The notes beneath the pieces are model-generated. The model made no database searches. It was not told the DNA's origin and was given only the letters and a program-made list of their open reading frames with translations. A stretch of DNA of 64,000 nucleotides from Candidatus Flexicrinis affinis. GTDB lineage: Bacteria; Chloroflexota; Anaerolineae; Aggregatilineales; Phototrophicaceae. Within the stretch, counting starts at the first letter, position 1. The number at the start of each line of letters is the position of its first letter. Made by a program: the position numbers and the translations under genes. Positions 42,627 through 51,365 of the stretch are shown here, in pieces. The stretch lies in NCBI GenBank assembly GCA_016716525.1, contig JADJWE010000001.1:682001-746000 (forward strand), written 5' to 3'.

Positions 42627-43919
42627 TTACAGCAGCAGTCGCATGGGGTTCTCGATCAGGCCCTTCAAAGCGAACATGAACTGACCGCCTTCGGCGCCAT
42701 CGCTGACACGGTGGTCGACGCTCAGGGTGATCTTGATTCGCGTTCCGGCCGCTACCGTCCCGTCCGGTTTTACCACAGGTACTTTGCGCCCGCTGCCGAT
42801 GGCGAGTACGCCGGCTTCCGGCGGGTTGATGACGGCGGTGAACTGATCGACGTCGAACGGGCCGAGGTTACTTGTGCTAAACGTCGCGCCTCTTGTGTCC
42901 TCGGGCTTGAGCTTGAGTTCGCGCGCGCGGTCGATCATCTCTTTGTTCGTTTGAGCTAGGGTGCTCAGGGACACCTTGTCGGCGTCCTTGGCGACGACGT
43001 AGATGACGCCGCCAACGTTGGCCGGCGCGACCGCAATGCCGATGTTGATGTGGCTGTGACGAACCATCTTCTCGCCATAGTAGTGCGTGTTGAGGTTCGG
43101 GAACTGACGCAATGCAAGCGCCGCGGCCTTGACGATCATGTCGTTGACGCTGATCTTGACACCCTTGTCGCCCAACGACGCGTTAAGCTGCGCCCGCAGC
43201 TCCAGCAGCGGATCGAGGTTGTACTCGCTGGTGACGTAGAACGTCGGAATCTGCTGGTTGCTCTCGGTCGTGCCGTTGGCGATCGCCTTGCGCATGCGCG
43301 ACACGTCTAGCAGTTCGACCCCGTCCGCATCGGCCGGAATCTGGCGCAGGCGCACGATCGGGATGCCGGACGGGTCGCTAAATGTGCCGGACTGCGGAGC
43401 GGCAGCGGCGGTAGGCTTGGCGGACGGCGCCGCAGCAGGGGCAGCGCCCGGCTTAAACGACTCCACGTCGGCGCGAATAATGCGCCCGCCCGGGCCGCTG
43501 CCCGGAACCTGCGCAAGGTCGATGCCCTTGTCTTTGGCGATATTGCGCGCCAGCGGCGACGCCTTAATGCGCCCGTTCTCGGCCGTCGCGCCGTTCGTGG
43601 GTGCGGGCGCAGCGGGCGCCGGTTTCTCGGCCTCAGGTGCGGGGGTGGCTGCGGGCGTTTCGGCCTTGGCGGGCTTCTCGGGCGCTGGCGCTGCGGCAGC
43701 GCCGTTCGCGCCGATCTGCCCAATCACGGTGCCGCTGGAGAGCTCTTCGCCGATCTCGCCCTCAAGTGCCGTGATCGTGCCATCAGCCGGAGCTTCGACC
43801 TCTACGGTCGCCTTGTCTGCCTCGAACTCGGCGATGACTTCACCCTTTTTGACCGTGTCGCCGACCTGCTTGAGCCAATTCAGCAGCAGGCCGTCCATGC
43901 TCAGTACGATGTCCGTCAT
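42627..43919 (-). CDS. pdhC: Pyruvate dehydrogenase E2, dihydrolipoamide acetyltransferase
   Basis: A 430-residue E2 component. An N-terminal lipoyl domain has the lipoylated lysine K36 in FEADKATVEV. Then comes an Ala/Pro-rich linker (about 80-115), the peripheral subunit-binding domain KASPLARNIAKDKGIDL (about 120-150), a second linker, and the C-terminal acyltransferase domain. That domain has the catalytic DHRVSDG near the end (about residue 403). It transfers acetyl to CoA as the core of the complex. The ATG overlaps the E1 beta stop as TAATG. A dihydrolipoamide dehydrogenase (E3) gene is not present here. A branched-chain or acetoin-type complex is possible, but gene order fits pyruvate dehydrogenase. 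Confidence 0.92.
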   Translation of the reverse strand: MTDIVLSMDGLLLNWLKQVGDTVKKGEVIAEFEADKATVEVEAPADGTITALEGEIGEELSSGTVIGQIGANGAAAAPAPEKPAKAETPAATPAPEAEKPAPAAPAPTNGATAENGRIKASPLARNIAKDKGIDLAQVPGSGPGGRIIRADVESFKPGAAPAAAPSAKPTAAAAPQSGTFSDPSGIPIVRLRQIPADADGVELLDVSRMRKAIANGTTESNQQIPTFYVTSEYNLDPLLELRAQLNASLGDKGVKISVNDMIVKAAALALRQFPNLNTHYYGEKMVRHSHINIGIAVAPANVGGVIYVVAKDADKVSLSTLAQTNKEMIDRARELKLKPEDTRGATFSTSNLGPFDVDQFTAVINPPEAGVLAIGSGRKVPVVKPDGTVAAGTRIKITLSVDHRVSDGAEGGQFMFALKGLIENPMRLLL

Positions 43920-44899
43920 TAGAGAATCTCCTCCACGGCATCTAGGACTTTCTGGACGTTTGGCAGCGCCATCAATTCGATCTCGCGCGCAAACGGCAGC
44001 GGAACATCCATTGCCGACACGCGCTTGATTGGCGCATCCATATAGTCGAAGCAGTTGTCCTGAATCTGCGCGGCGATCTCGCTGCCGAAGCTGTACATCG
44101 GCAGGCTCTCCTCGACGATCACGGCGCGGTTGGTCTTCTTGAAGCTCTCGAACACCAGGTCCAGATCAAGCGGCCGCAGCCAGCGCAGGTCCACGACCTC
44201 GGCTTCGATCCCGTCTTTGGCAAGTTCTTTCGCGGCCGCAAGCGACCACTCGACACCGCGCGCGTACGTCACGAGTGTGACGTGCCGGCCTTCGCGTTTG
44301 ATGTCGCCTTTGCCGATCGGTAAGGTGAAGTCAGGATCCTCGGTGACCGGCCCGGGCTTGGGATACAACGCAATGCTCTCGGTGAACAGCACCGGGTTCT
44401 CGTCGCGGATCGAGGCTTTGAGCATCCCGTAAGCATCCGAAGGCGTGGCCGGGCAGGCGACGTACAAGCCGGGGAAGTGCGCGAAGATCGGCTCTGGCGT
44501 GTGGCTGTGGGTGGCGGTTGCCTGATTGCCCCAGCCCGACGCGGCGCGGATGACGAGCGGCACGGTAAATTGGCCGTCGAACATGTAGTGGACCTTGGCG
44601 GCATGGTTGACGATTGCATCCAACGCAAGAAACGCGAAGTTGATCGTCATCATCTCGGCGACCGGGCGAAGCCCCGCCATCGCCGCGCCGACTGCCAGAC
44701 CGGCAATCGCCATCTCGCTGATCGGCGTGTCCTTGACTCGCTTTTCGCCGAATTCATCCAGCAGGCCTTGTGTGACGCGATGCGTACCCTGCCAAGCGCC
44801 AACTTCTTCGCCAAAGACAAATACACGTTCGTCTCGAAGCATCTCCTCGCGGAGGGCAATGCGCAGCGCTTCGCGCATCGGCATGTTCTTGGAAGTCAT
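43919..44899 (-). CDS. pdhB: Pyruvate dehydrogenase E1 component, beta subunit
   Basis: A 326-residue E1 beta subunit forming the TPP-dependent decarboxylase with the alpha subunit. It has REALRIALREEMLRDERVF at the N terminus, the GEEVGAWQGTHRVTQGL stretch with the TPP-contact Glu, and RDENPVLFTESIALYPKPG. The usual DLRWLRPLDLDLVFE and IVEESL motifs follow in the C-terminal transketolase-like domain. It starts 29 bases after the alpha subunit stop and overlaps the E2 start by one base. Length is typical. Confidence 0.94.
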   Translation of the reverse strand: MTSKNMPMREALRIALREEMLRDERVFVFGEEVGAWQGTHRVTQGLLDEFGEKRVKDTPISEMAIAGLAVGAAMAGLRPVAEMMTINFAFLALDAIVNHAAKVHYMFDGQFTVPLVIRAASGWGNQATATHSHTPEPIFAHFPGLYVACPATPSDAYGMLKASIRDENPVLFTESIALYPKPGPVTEDPDFTLPIGKGDIKREGRHVTLVTYARGVEWSLAAAKELAKDGIEAEVVDLRWLRPLDLDLVFESFKKTNRAVIVEESLPMYSFGSEIAAQIQDNCFDYMDAPIKRVSAMDVPLPFAREIELMALPNVQKVLDAVEEIL

Positions 44900-44928
44900 A
44901 TTTGAAGGATCTCCCGTTCGCGTGGGTG

Positions 44929-45903
44929 CTAGTCGACGTAGACGTTGCTGATGAGGTCTTCGTAGGTCGGGTCGGGGCTGTTCAGCGCAAACTCGACCGA
45001 CTCGTCGACCGCTTGTTCACAGGCTTCGAAAATGCGTTCCAGCTCAGGCCCGATGTTCTTGTATTTGTCTTCGAGCATGCGGCGGAACAAGGTGATCGGA
45101 TCGCGGTTTTGCTTCCACTCTTCGAGTTCCTCGGCAAACCGCTTGTCGTACGACTTGTCCGACACGCCGTGGCCCTTGTAGCGGTATGTCAGTGACTCGA
45201 TCAAGACCGGCCCGTTCTGGCGTGCGTGCGCGACGGCATCGCTGACCGCGTCGTAGACTGCCATCACGTCCTGCCCGTCGATTCGCCCGCCGTCCTTGAT
45301 GCCGTACCCTTCGGCGCGCATGTGCAAGCGCGTTTGGGCCGTCGAATCTTCAATGCGCGTGCCCATCGCGACGAAGTTGTTCTCGATGATCCACACGATC
45401 GGCAGCTTCCACGCCCCGCTCATGTTGACCGCTTCATGGAAGTAGCCGTTGTTGCTGGCGCCGTCGCCGATGAAGCAGATCGTGACCTCGTCGGTGTTGT
45501 TGTACTGCGAGGCAAATGCGATGCCCGCTGCCAGCGGCAGGTGACCGCCGACGATGGCGTAGCCGCCCCACATGCGGTGTTCTTTGCTCGCGATGTGCAT
45601 CGACCCGCCCTTGCCGCCGCTTACGCCGTCCTTCTTGCCCATCATCTCGGCCATGATCGGGTTCGGGTGGACGCCTTTCGCCAATGCGATGCCGTGGTCG
45701 CGGTAGGCGGTAATCACATGATCGTCAGGCCGCAGCGCGGCGAGCGCGCCGACGCCGGTAGCTTCGTGCCCGCTGTACAGGTGCATGTAGACGCCGGTAA
45801 TCTTCTTCTCCTGATACAGCTCGTCGCATCGCGTCTCGAACAAACGGATCAGCACCATTTGCCGATACCATTCGAGAAGCGTTTCTTTGTTCGGCTTTGC
45901 CAT
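44929..45903 (-). CDS. pdhA: Pyruvate dehydrogenase E1 component, alpha subunit
   Basis: A 324-residue E1 alpha subunit. The TPP-binding motif is FIGDGASNNGYFHEAVNMSG (about 168-187), with YSGHEATGVGALAAL and GKGGSMHIASKEH before it and VPKS-type loop TRIEDSTAQTRLHMRAEGYG after. I chose the ATG at 45903, which gives the standard MAKPNKETLLEWYRQMVLIR opening. The longer frame to 45996 is rejected. It is the first gene of the pdhA-pdhB-pdhC-tkt-arginase run, with a TTGACC-N17-TAAACT promoter upstream. Confidence 0.94.
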   Translation of the reverse strand: MAKPNKETLLEWYRQMVLIRLFETRCDELYQEKKITGVYMHLYSGHEATGVGALAALRPDDHVITAYRDHGIALAKGVHPNPIMAEMMGKKDGVSGGKGGSMHIASKEHRMWGGYAIVGGHLPLAAGIAFASQYNNTDEVTICFIGDGASNNGYFHEAVNMSGAWKLPIVWIIENNFVAMGTRIEDSTAQTRLHMRAEGYGIKDGGRIDGQDVMAVYDAVSDAVAHARQNGPVLIESLTYRYKGHGVSDKSYDKRFAEELEEWKQNRDPITLFRRMLEDKYKNIGPELERIFEACEQAVDESVEFALNSPDPTYEDLISNVYVD

Positions 45904-45967
45904 TGAGAATCCCCAGTCGCCAACGCCCCGCGCTGCACGCGGGCAAGGTCCGGAATCAAACGCGCTA

Positions 45968-45996
45968 AGTTTACCCGACGGCGGGAGGCCGGTCAA
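45968..45996 (-). promoter_or_regulatory. Promoter of the pdh-tkt operon
   Basis: On the minus strand TTGACC, 17 bases, TAAACT, 65-93 bases before the pdhA ATG at 45903. It matches the sigma-A consensus well at the -35. Confidence 0.6.
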
Positions 45997-46052
45997 ACGC
46001 CAACCGACGCATTCCCTACGTCATCGTAGGCAAGAAACGGACCGGTCGCGTG

Positions 46053-46082
46053 TTGTCCGGCAAGGCACAACGCTCATACAAT
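46053..46082 (+). promoter_or_regulatory. Promoter of the exported PD40 protein
   Basis: TTGTCC at 46053-46058, 18 bases, TACAAT at 46077-46082, 42 bases before the ATG at 46125. It shares the divergent region with the pdhA promoter. Confidence 0.5.
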
Positions 46083-46124
46083 GAGGGCATGATGGACGGT
46101 ACTCAACGCTGGAGGAAGACCATA

Positions 46125-47270
46125 ATGCGCCAGAAGATGCTGCGGATTCTCGTACTGAGCCTTGCTTTATTCTCAATCGTAGCAGTAGGGCCGGCAGCGG
46201 CGCAGCAGCCCGCCGCAACGCCACTGACCGATGCGGGAGCGACGGCTGATCAGCGACTGCGGGCGCTTCAGCTCAACCCCGAGGTCGTGGATGTCGTGGC
46301 GATTATTCCCAACAACGTGCTGCCCAGCGCGCTGCTGCGGGTGGTCAAACCGGATATCGACGTGTTCGAGCCCGACCCCACTCGGCCGTCGCGTTATGCG
46401 CAGGTCGATACGTTCGGCACTTTCACGCTGTTCACAGGCGAACAAGGCGAGGGGCTCCCTGCGCCATTCACCCCGTTCGCGCCTGCGGATCGCGCCTCGA
46501 ACGACAAGCTGGTGACAGCCGCTGCATGGACGCCGGATGGCAGCACGTTGGCCGTTGTCGTCGATAATCCGGAACGCTTGGAAGCCAGTGAAGGCATTTA
46601 CGTCTGGGAGCCCGGCGTCACCGGCGCCAACCAGATCTTCCATAACTGCCGCCCCGGCGCCGCCAACTGTCTGTTCTTCGTGAGCGCGCAGGGCGACCCA
46701 TCGAACTGGTACGCTCGCAGTCTGTCGTGGTCGCCCGACGGCGAGCAGCTCCTCGCCCGCGTGTGGATGGCAAATCTGGAGCGTGACGGCTTCGTATTCC
46801 TGACACGCACCAGCGACCGGACGCAGCGCGGCCCGATCTGCCCGTACGAGTACAGCTCGTGGACGCCGGATGGCGGACACGTGATCGTGAGTGGGCGCGG
46901 CGAGACCGGCGCGGCGGTGCTCGGTCTGATGATCGCCGGTACGTGCGACGAGGTTCTGTTCGCGCAGGTGTCCGGCTCGATGTGGTTGCAGCACGGAGTT
47001 GCGGACGCCAACGGTTCGATTTTTGCATTGGGGCGCGCAAGCTACGACGCCGGTCCGATCCACATCGTCGACGGCGAGGGCGGTGTTCTCACCGAGCCGA
47101 TCGGAATGACATCACCGGTCGAAGTGCAGTGGAATCCGACCGCCGACGCCGTGTTCGTTCGCACCGAAGACGGGCGCGCATACATCGCCTCGGTCAGCGG
47201 GCAGGTCATCGACGTGACCGAGTTCGTCGGTGAGGGTGTTCACGTTGCATGGATCGCACTGGCCGGATAA
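46125..47270 (+). CDS. Exported PD40/beta-propeller protein
   Basis: A 381-residue secreted protein. A signal peptide (RILVLSLALFSIVAV, cleavage after PAAAQ) precedes an all-beta region with PD40 blades: AAWTPDGSTLAVVVDNPE, LSWSPDGEQLLARVW and YSSWTPDGGHVIVSGRGE. These stretches are clearly related to the propeller of the lipoprotein at 12.9 kb, including the preceding SNDKLVTAA and the HNCRPGAANC segment. ATG at 46125 was selected because GGAGGA lies 8 bases before it. Earlier starts at 46089 or 46092 are possible. Unlike the paralogue it has no SH3b domain, lipobox or stalk. Function unknown. Confidence 0.78.
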   Translation: MRQKMLRILVLSLALFSIVAVGPAAAQQPAATPLTDAGATADQRLRALQLNPEVVDVVAIIPNNVLPSALLRVVKPDIDVFEPDPTRPSRYAQVDTFGTFTLFTGEQGEGLPAPFTPFAPADRASNDKLVTAAAWTPDGSTLAVVVDNPERLEASEGIYVWEPGVTGANQIFHNCRPGAANCLFFVSAQGDPSNWYARSLSWSPDGEQLLARVWMANLERDGFVFLTRTSDRTQRGPICPYEYSSWTPDGGHVIVSGRGETGAAVLGLMIAGTCDEVLFAQVSGSMWLQHGVADANGSIFALGRASYDAGPIHIVDGEGGVLTEPIGMTSPVEVQWNPTADAVFVRTEDGRAYIASVSGQVIDVTEFVGEGVHVAWIALAG

Positions 47271-47289
47271 CGACTCGGATCCAAACAAG

Positions 47290-47317
47290 ACGACCCGGCA
47301 TCAACCGGGTCGTTTTG
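47290..47317. terminator. Terminator between convergent genes
   Basis: ACGACCCGG (47290-47298) and CCGGGTCGT (47305-47313) pair with a CATCAA loop, followed by TTTGT. On the minus side AAAACAAG-type sequence gives a T-rich end too, so it may serve both the PD40 gene and the aldolase gene. Confidence 0.75.
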
Positions 47318-47342
47318 TGTTCAGCGCTGATTTCCACCGCGA

Positions 47343-48440
47343 TTACGCGATGGTCACTTCGTCGCACAGGTAAACGTCTTGAATGGCATTCAGCAGCGCA
47401 GCGCCTTCGGCCATCGGGCGCTGGAACGCCTTGCGCCCGCTGATGAGACCGGTGCCGCCGGCGCGCTTGTTGATAACCGCGGTCTTGATGGCATCCGCGA
47501 AATCGTTGGCGCCGCTGGCGCCGCCGGACGAAATCAAGCCAATGCGGCCCATGTAGCCGTTGGCGACTTGATAGCGGGTGAGGTCAATCGGGTGATCGCT
47601 GGTCAGTTCGCTGTAAATGCGCTCGTCCAGCTTGCCATACGACGAGCCGCCGGTGTTCAGCGCCTTGAACCCACCGTTGTTCTCGGGCAGCTTCTGCTTC
47701 ACGATGTCGGCCTGAATCGTCACACCGAGATGATTGGCCTGACCGGTCAGGTCGGCGCTGGTCTCGTAATTGGTGCCGTTGACCTTGAAGGCGTTGTTGC
47801 GTGTGTAGCACCACAGCACGGTCGCCAAGCCGAGTTCGTGTGCATACGCGAAGGCCTCGGCAACCTCGATCAACTGGCGCGTGCTCTGATCGCTGCCGAA
47901 GTAAACAGTCGCGCCAACGGCGACGGCGCCCATATCCCACGCCTGCTTGATCGTGCCGAACATCACTTGGTCAAACTTGTTCGGGTAGGTGAGCAGTTCG
48001 TTGTGGTTGATTTTGACCATGAACGGGATGCGATGCGCGTATTTGCGCGCAACCGCGCCGAGCACGCCGAACGTCGACGCGACAGCGTTGCATCCGCCCT
48101 CGATCGCCAGTTCGACAATTTTGGCGGGATCGAAGTAGTCCGGGTTCTTGGCAAACGACGCGCCGGCGGAATGCTCGATGCCCTGATCGACAGGCAGGAT
48201 CGAAAGGTAGCCGGTGCCGGAAAGCCGACCGTGGTCGAACATCTGCGCGAGTGAGCGCAGAACCTGTGGGTTGCGGTCGGTCTGGGTGTAGACGTCATCG
48301 ACGAACGACGGGCCGGGCAGGTACATGCGCCCCTTGTCGATCGTGGTGGACGCGTGGTTCAGGTAGTAGTCTGCGTCACCGCCGAGTGCCTCGGCGATGC
48401 GGTCGATTGTGTACGTCTGTGAAGCGGTGGCGAGTGCCAT
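47343..48440 (-). CDS. fbaB: Fructose-bisphosphate aldolase class I (DhnA/FbaB type)
   Basis: A 365-residue class I aldolase of the DhnA family, cleaving fructose 1,6-bisphosphate to triose phosphates through a Schiff base in glycolysis or gluconeogenesis. LSILPVDQGIEHSAGASFA (about 80-98), the EGGCNAVASTFGVLG stretch, PFMVKINHNELLTYPN and VKQKLPENNGGFKALN are family hallmarks. ATG at 48440 is preceded by a clear promoter (TTGAGG-N16-TATACT). It ends at the bidirectional terminator at 47.3 kb and appears monocistronic. Confidence 0.92.
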   Translation of the reverse strand: MALATASQTYTIDRIAEALGGDADYYLNHASTTIDKGRMYLPGPSFVDDVYTQTDRNPQVLRSLAQMFDHGRLSGTGYLSILPVDQGIEHSAGASFAKNPDYFDPAKIVELAIEGGCNAVASTFGVLGAVARKYAHRIPFMVKINHNELLTYPNKFDQVMFGTIKQAWDMGAVAVGATVYFGSDQSTRQLIEVAEAFAYAHELGLATVLWCYTRNNAFKVNGTNYETSADLTGQANHLGVTIQADIVKQKLPENNGGFKALNTGGSSYGKLDERIYSELTSDHPIDLTRYQVANGYMGRIGLISSGGASGANDFADAIKTAVINKRAGGTGLISGRKAFQRPMAEGAALLNAIQDVYLCDEVTIA

Positions 48441-48483
48441 AATGTGGTGGTCCTTCCCCTACGTGGCTTGCGGGATGCGGTCA

Positions 48484-48511
48484 AGTATACCGCCTCAATG
48501 GGTCGCCTCAA
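48484..48511 (-). promoter_or_regulatory. Promoter of the aldolase gene
   Basis: On the minus strand TTGAGG, 16 bases, TATACT, 44-71 bases upstream of the ATG at 48440. The purine-rich AGGGGAAGGA between them is the likely ribosome-binding region. Confidence 0.6.
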
Positions 48512-48533
48512 AGATGGAGCGTGCGCGCGAACG

Positions 48534-48917
48534 CTATGCAGGCAGAACCGCCACCAGTTCGATCTCGATACGTGCGTCGATCGGTAGGCGGGCGACCTGT
48601 ACCGTAGAACGCGCAGGAGGCGAGACCGGGAAGTATTCGGCATAGATCGCGTTCATGTTCACGAAGTCGTTCATGTCGGCGAGGAACACGGTCGCCTTGA
48701 CGACGTTGTCGAACGTGCATCCCGCGGCGGCGAGAACGGCCTTCAGGTTGGCGAACACCTGACGCGTTTGGGCCTCGATGCTCGGGCCGGCGAACTGTCG
48801 CGTGACCGGATCGACACCGACCTGTCCGGCGGTATACACCACCCCGTTGGCGATCACGGCATGGCTGTATGGACCAGCGGCAGGCGGCGCCTGATCGGTA
48901 TGGACGATTGTCTTCAT
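48534..48917 (-). CDS. ridA: RidA family enamine/imine deaminase
   Basis: A 127-residue RidA (YjgF/YER057c) protein, which hydrolyses reactive enamine/imine intermediates such as those from serine/threonine dehydratase. PPAAGPYSHAVIANGVVYTAGQ opens the fold (first 32 residues). GCTFDNVVKATVFLADMNDF and the active-site ARSTVQVARLP with its Arg, then IEIELVAVLPA with Glu, are present. The start overlaps the stop of the upstream nitrilase gene (ATGA), so the pair is coupled. Confidence 0.93.
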   Translation of the reverse strand: MKTIVHTDQAPPAAGPYSHAVIANGVVYTAGQVGVDPVTRQFAGPSIEAQTRQVFANLKAVLAAAGCTFDNVVKATVFLADMNDFVNMNAIYAEYFPVSPPARSTVQVARLPIDARIEIELVAVLPA

Positions 48918-49780
48918 CGTGATGCCTCCGAGTTAGTAGATAAGATACGGTCAAGTTCGCGCTGCACGAGGAAGGGTTGTTCGTCGCGCAGCAGCGGCAG
49001 GCGGGCACGCGTGCGTGTGACCTGATTGAGGTCGATCGCCTGCGTAACCAGCATTTCGTCGAAATAGTGGCCGTGGGTGAGAAACTCGCCGTTCGGATCG
49101 ACGACCGACGACCCGCCCCAGAAATTCTTGCCGTCCTCGTAGCCGACGCGATTGCAGTGGACGACGTAGTTGGTGAAGAACGATCCGTATGCCTGATTGG
49201 TCAGCTCGACCCAACGAGAACTGCCCAACCGGTCGCTGGCGTCGAGGCCGCGTGACGGACTGGCGCTGTGCAGCAGCAGCACATCGGCGCCGTCCAGCCA
49301 CAACAAATACGGTGGGCTGACATGCCAGAAGTCCTCGCAGATCAACATGCCGACGCGGCCGAAGCGGGTGTCGAACGCGCGGATCGACTCGCCTTGATCG
49401 AAATAGCGGCCTTCGTCGAACATCGCATAGGTCGGCAGGTAGACCTTGCGGTGGACGTGCACGCATTCGCCTTGTGACAGGTAGGCGGCGGCGATGTAGT
49501 AGCGGTTGCGCGTATCGCGCTGTACGAACCCGAACATCACGTCGATGGCGCGGCTCGCGTCCAACAGCCGGCCGAACACGACGTCGGCCGCCGTTGCTTT
49601 GATTGCGACCTCCGGCACGAGATCTTGCACCTGATATCCTGTCAGCGACAGCTCCGGAAACACGATCAAGTCGACGCCTTGCGAGATAGCCGTCTCGATG
49701 TACTGCAAGTGCTTGTCGAGATTTTCGGAGACGTGCCCGAGCTTCGGGTAGATTTGGGCCAAACCGATGTTTACGCGCAT
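48914..49780 (-). CDS. Carbon-nitrogen hydrolase (nitrilase superfamily)
   Basis: A 288-residue nitrilase-fold amidase. The catalytic triad is visible: E43 (VFPELSLTGY), K112 (VHRKVYLPTY) and C148 (LICEDFWHVS). The ICED-W region is close to that of glutaminase domains of glutamine-dependent NAD synthetases. Since the window also contains an ammonia-type NadE at 59 kb, this could supply ammonia to it, but nitrilases have many amide substrates. It shares a coupled ATGA overlap with ridA downstream. Start ATG at 49780, no strong promoter seen. Confidence 0.87.
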   Translation of the reverse strand: MRVNIGLAQIYPKLGHVSENLDKHLQYIETAISQGVDLIVFPELSLTGYQVQDLVPEVAIKATAADVVFGRLLDASRAIDVMFGFVQRDTRNRYYIAAAYLSQGECVHVHRKVYLPTYAMFDEGRYFDQGESIRAFDTRFGRVGMLICEDFWHVSPPYLLWLDGADVLLLHSASPSRGLDASDRLGSSRWVELTNQAYGSFFTNYVVHCNRVGYEDGKNFWGGSSVVDPNGEFLTHGHYFDEMLVTQAIDLNQVTRTRARLPLLRDEQPFLVQRELDRILSTNSEASR

Positions 49781-49858
49781 GGGCGTGCCTTAGGGTTGTG
49801 TTTGCGTGCTGTTGATGCACAATCTACCCTATTGCGGACGGGTGGGCTAGGGACGGCT

Positions 49859-50659
49859 GTGACACGCTTCCTCACATTGGACGACGCGGCGGCGCTGATC
49901 GAAGACGGCATGCTGCTTGGAATCGGCGGAATGACGATCTATCGGCGTCCTGTCGCCTTCGTGATGGCCATGCTGAGGCGGGCCGGTCGCGCGCGAAGCC
50001 TGACGCTGTTTGGCTTCACTCACGGCTATGAGGCCGACCTTCTGGTGGGCGCGGGCTGTGTGACGGCAGTGCGTTCGTGCTATTTCGGCCTCGAATCGTT
50101 CGGCTTTGCGCCGATGTTTACGGAACGGGTGAGTCGCGGCGAGGTGCGGGTCATCGAAGAGACTGAGGCGAGCATCGGGTGCGGTCTCCGTGCCGCGACT
50201 GCGGGCATCGGGTTCATGCCGTCGACCGCTTGGATCGGCACCGACCTGCCGAAACTACGGCCCGATGTCGTGACCGTGACCGACCCGTATACCGGCGAAA
50301 CGCTGACCGCGTTCCCTGCCATCCACCCGGACGTCGCCGTGCTGCACGCGCTCGAGGCCGACCAGTACGGGAACGTCGCGATCAACCAGAACGTCGCGAT
50401 CGACCTCGAACTTGCCGCTGCCGCGAAGACCGTTATCGTCACCTATGAGCAGCAGGTCGAACGGCTTGAAAAAGCGCCTGACCGGATCATCCTGCCGGGC
50501 GCGGTGGTCGATGTGGCGGCGCTTGCGCCGCGCGGCGCGTGGCCGACCAGCTGCTACCCCTTGTATCCTCTCGACGGCGGAGCCCTGATGGCCTATGCAG
50601 ATGCGTGCAACGCTGGCGAATTCGACGCGTATGTGAAGCAGTTGATTGCACGCGCCTAG
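49859..50659 (+). CDS. CoA-transferase family I, subunit A (glutaconate CoA-transferase A-like)
   Basis: A 266-residue alpha subunit of a family I CoA-transferase. Opening TRFLTLDDAAALIEDGMLLG and the glycine-rich IGGMTIYRRPVAFVMAM match GctA-like subunits, with later LEADQYGNVAINQN and PDRIILPGAVVDVAAL. The catalytic Glu of these enzymes lies in subunit B, which is not encoded nearby. I took GTG at 49859 behind AGGGACGG; the long extension upstream (to 49625) is antisense to the nitrilase and rejected. It is convergent with thpR. Substrate acyl-CoA unknown. Confidence 0.8.
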   Translation: MTRFLTLDDAAALIEDGMLLGIGGMTIYRRPVAFVMAMLRRAGRARSLTLFGFTHGYEADLLVGAGCVTAVRSCYFGLESFGFAPMFTERVSRGEVRVIEETEASIGCGLRAATAGIGFMPSTAWIGTDLPKLRPDVVTVTDPYTGETLTAFPAIHPDVAVLHALEADQYGNVAINQNVAIDLELAAAAKTVIVTYEQQVERLEKAPDRIILPGAVVDVAALAPRGAWPTSCYPLYPLDGGALMAYADACNAGEFDAYVKQLIARA

Positions 50660-50700
50660 TGTCGCGGCGTGCGCCATCCGGGCATCGTACTACTGAACGC

Positions 50701-51246
50701 TCATCCTTTCAGTCGATAGACTGCGACCGGGGTATACACCGGCCCGCCCCCCGTCAACTTGCTTTCGTACAGTGTGAATTCTGTCACCGGAAACGGTTCG
50801 CTCGACAGGTTTGCGTGCAGCGCGAGGAATCGCCGCGCGGCTTCGGCCACGGCGGCGCTGGCGTTCGGCGTGCGCGCGAGCGTGACGTGCGCCGAAAACG
50901 GCCCGTCGTCGGCCTGCAACTTCAGCGGGGCGAGCGCGACGTTGATCGATTCATGCAGCGATCCGAGCGACGCGGGTGCGCTCAGGCCGGCCCACAATAC
51001 GCGCGGCGGCTTGCGCAGATTGCCGGGAAACCGTCCGACGCCCGTGATGGCAAGCTCCATCGGCGGGCCGGTCACCGCAGCGAGGGCGGCCCGTATCTCG
51101 TCGCTCTTGTCCGTCTCGCCGATGAACCGCAGTGTCACATGCATGTGAGCCGGCCTGACCCAGCGCGCTCCATCGAACTTTCCCGGCAGTGCAGCCAAAG
51201 TCCTTTTCACGGTCTCGGGCAGGTCGATTGCGACAAACAGACGCAT
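50701..51246 (-). CDS. thpR: RNA 2',3'-cyclic phosphodiesterase
   Basis: A 181-residue 2H phosphoesterase of the ThpR/LigT family. Both catalytic HxTx motifs are present: H36-V-T38 in MHVTLRF and H120-V-T122 in AHVTLART. These enzymes open 2',3'-cyclic phosphates on RNA; the physiological role in bacteria is not settled. ATG at 51246. It is divergent from the TPP-riboswitch leader and convergent with the CoA-transferase gene. Confidence 0.93.
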   Translation of the reverse strand: MRLFVAIDLPETVKRTLAALPGKFDGARWVRPAHMHVTLRFIGETDKSDEIRAALAAVTGPPMELAITGVGRFPGNLRKPPRVLWAGLSAPASLGSLHESINVALAPLKLQADDGPFSAHVTLARTPNASAAVAEAARRFLALHANLSSEPFPVTEFTLYESKLTGGGPVYTPVAVYRLKG

Positions 51247-51320
51247 CCTACAAATCCCATTCCGTATACTTTTTCGGCGGTCCGACCGTTCCCCGCACTC
51301 TACGCTATTCCAATTCTAAC

Positions 51321-51349
51321 TTGCAACACGCGCCGCGCCGTCCTACACT
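51321..51349 (+). promoter_or_regulatory. Promoter of the thiB leader
   Basis: TTGCAA, 17 bases, TACACT. Transcription would begin near 51356, about 10 bases before the riboswitch. The region has no other candidate of comparable quality. Confidence 0.65.
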
Positions 51350-51365
51350 GGAATGGCTACCAGAA

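Noticed and set aside
49625..49858. Extended start of the CoA-transferase gene
   Set aside because: The extension is antisense to the nitrilase coding region and has no CoA-transferase similarity.
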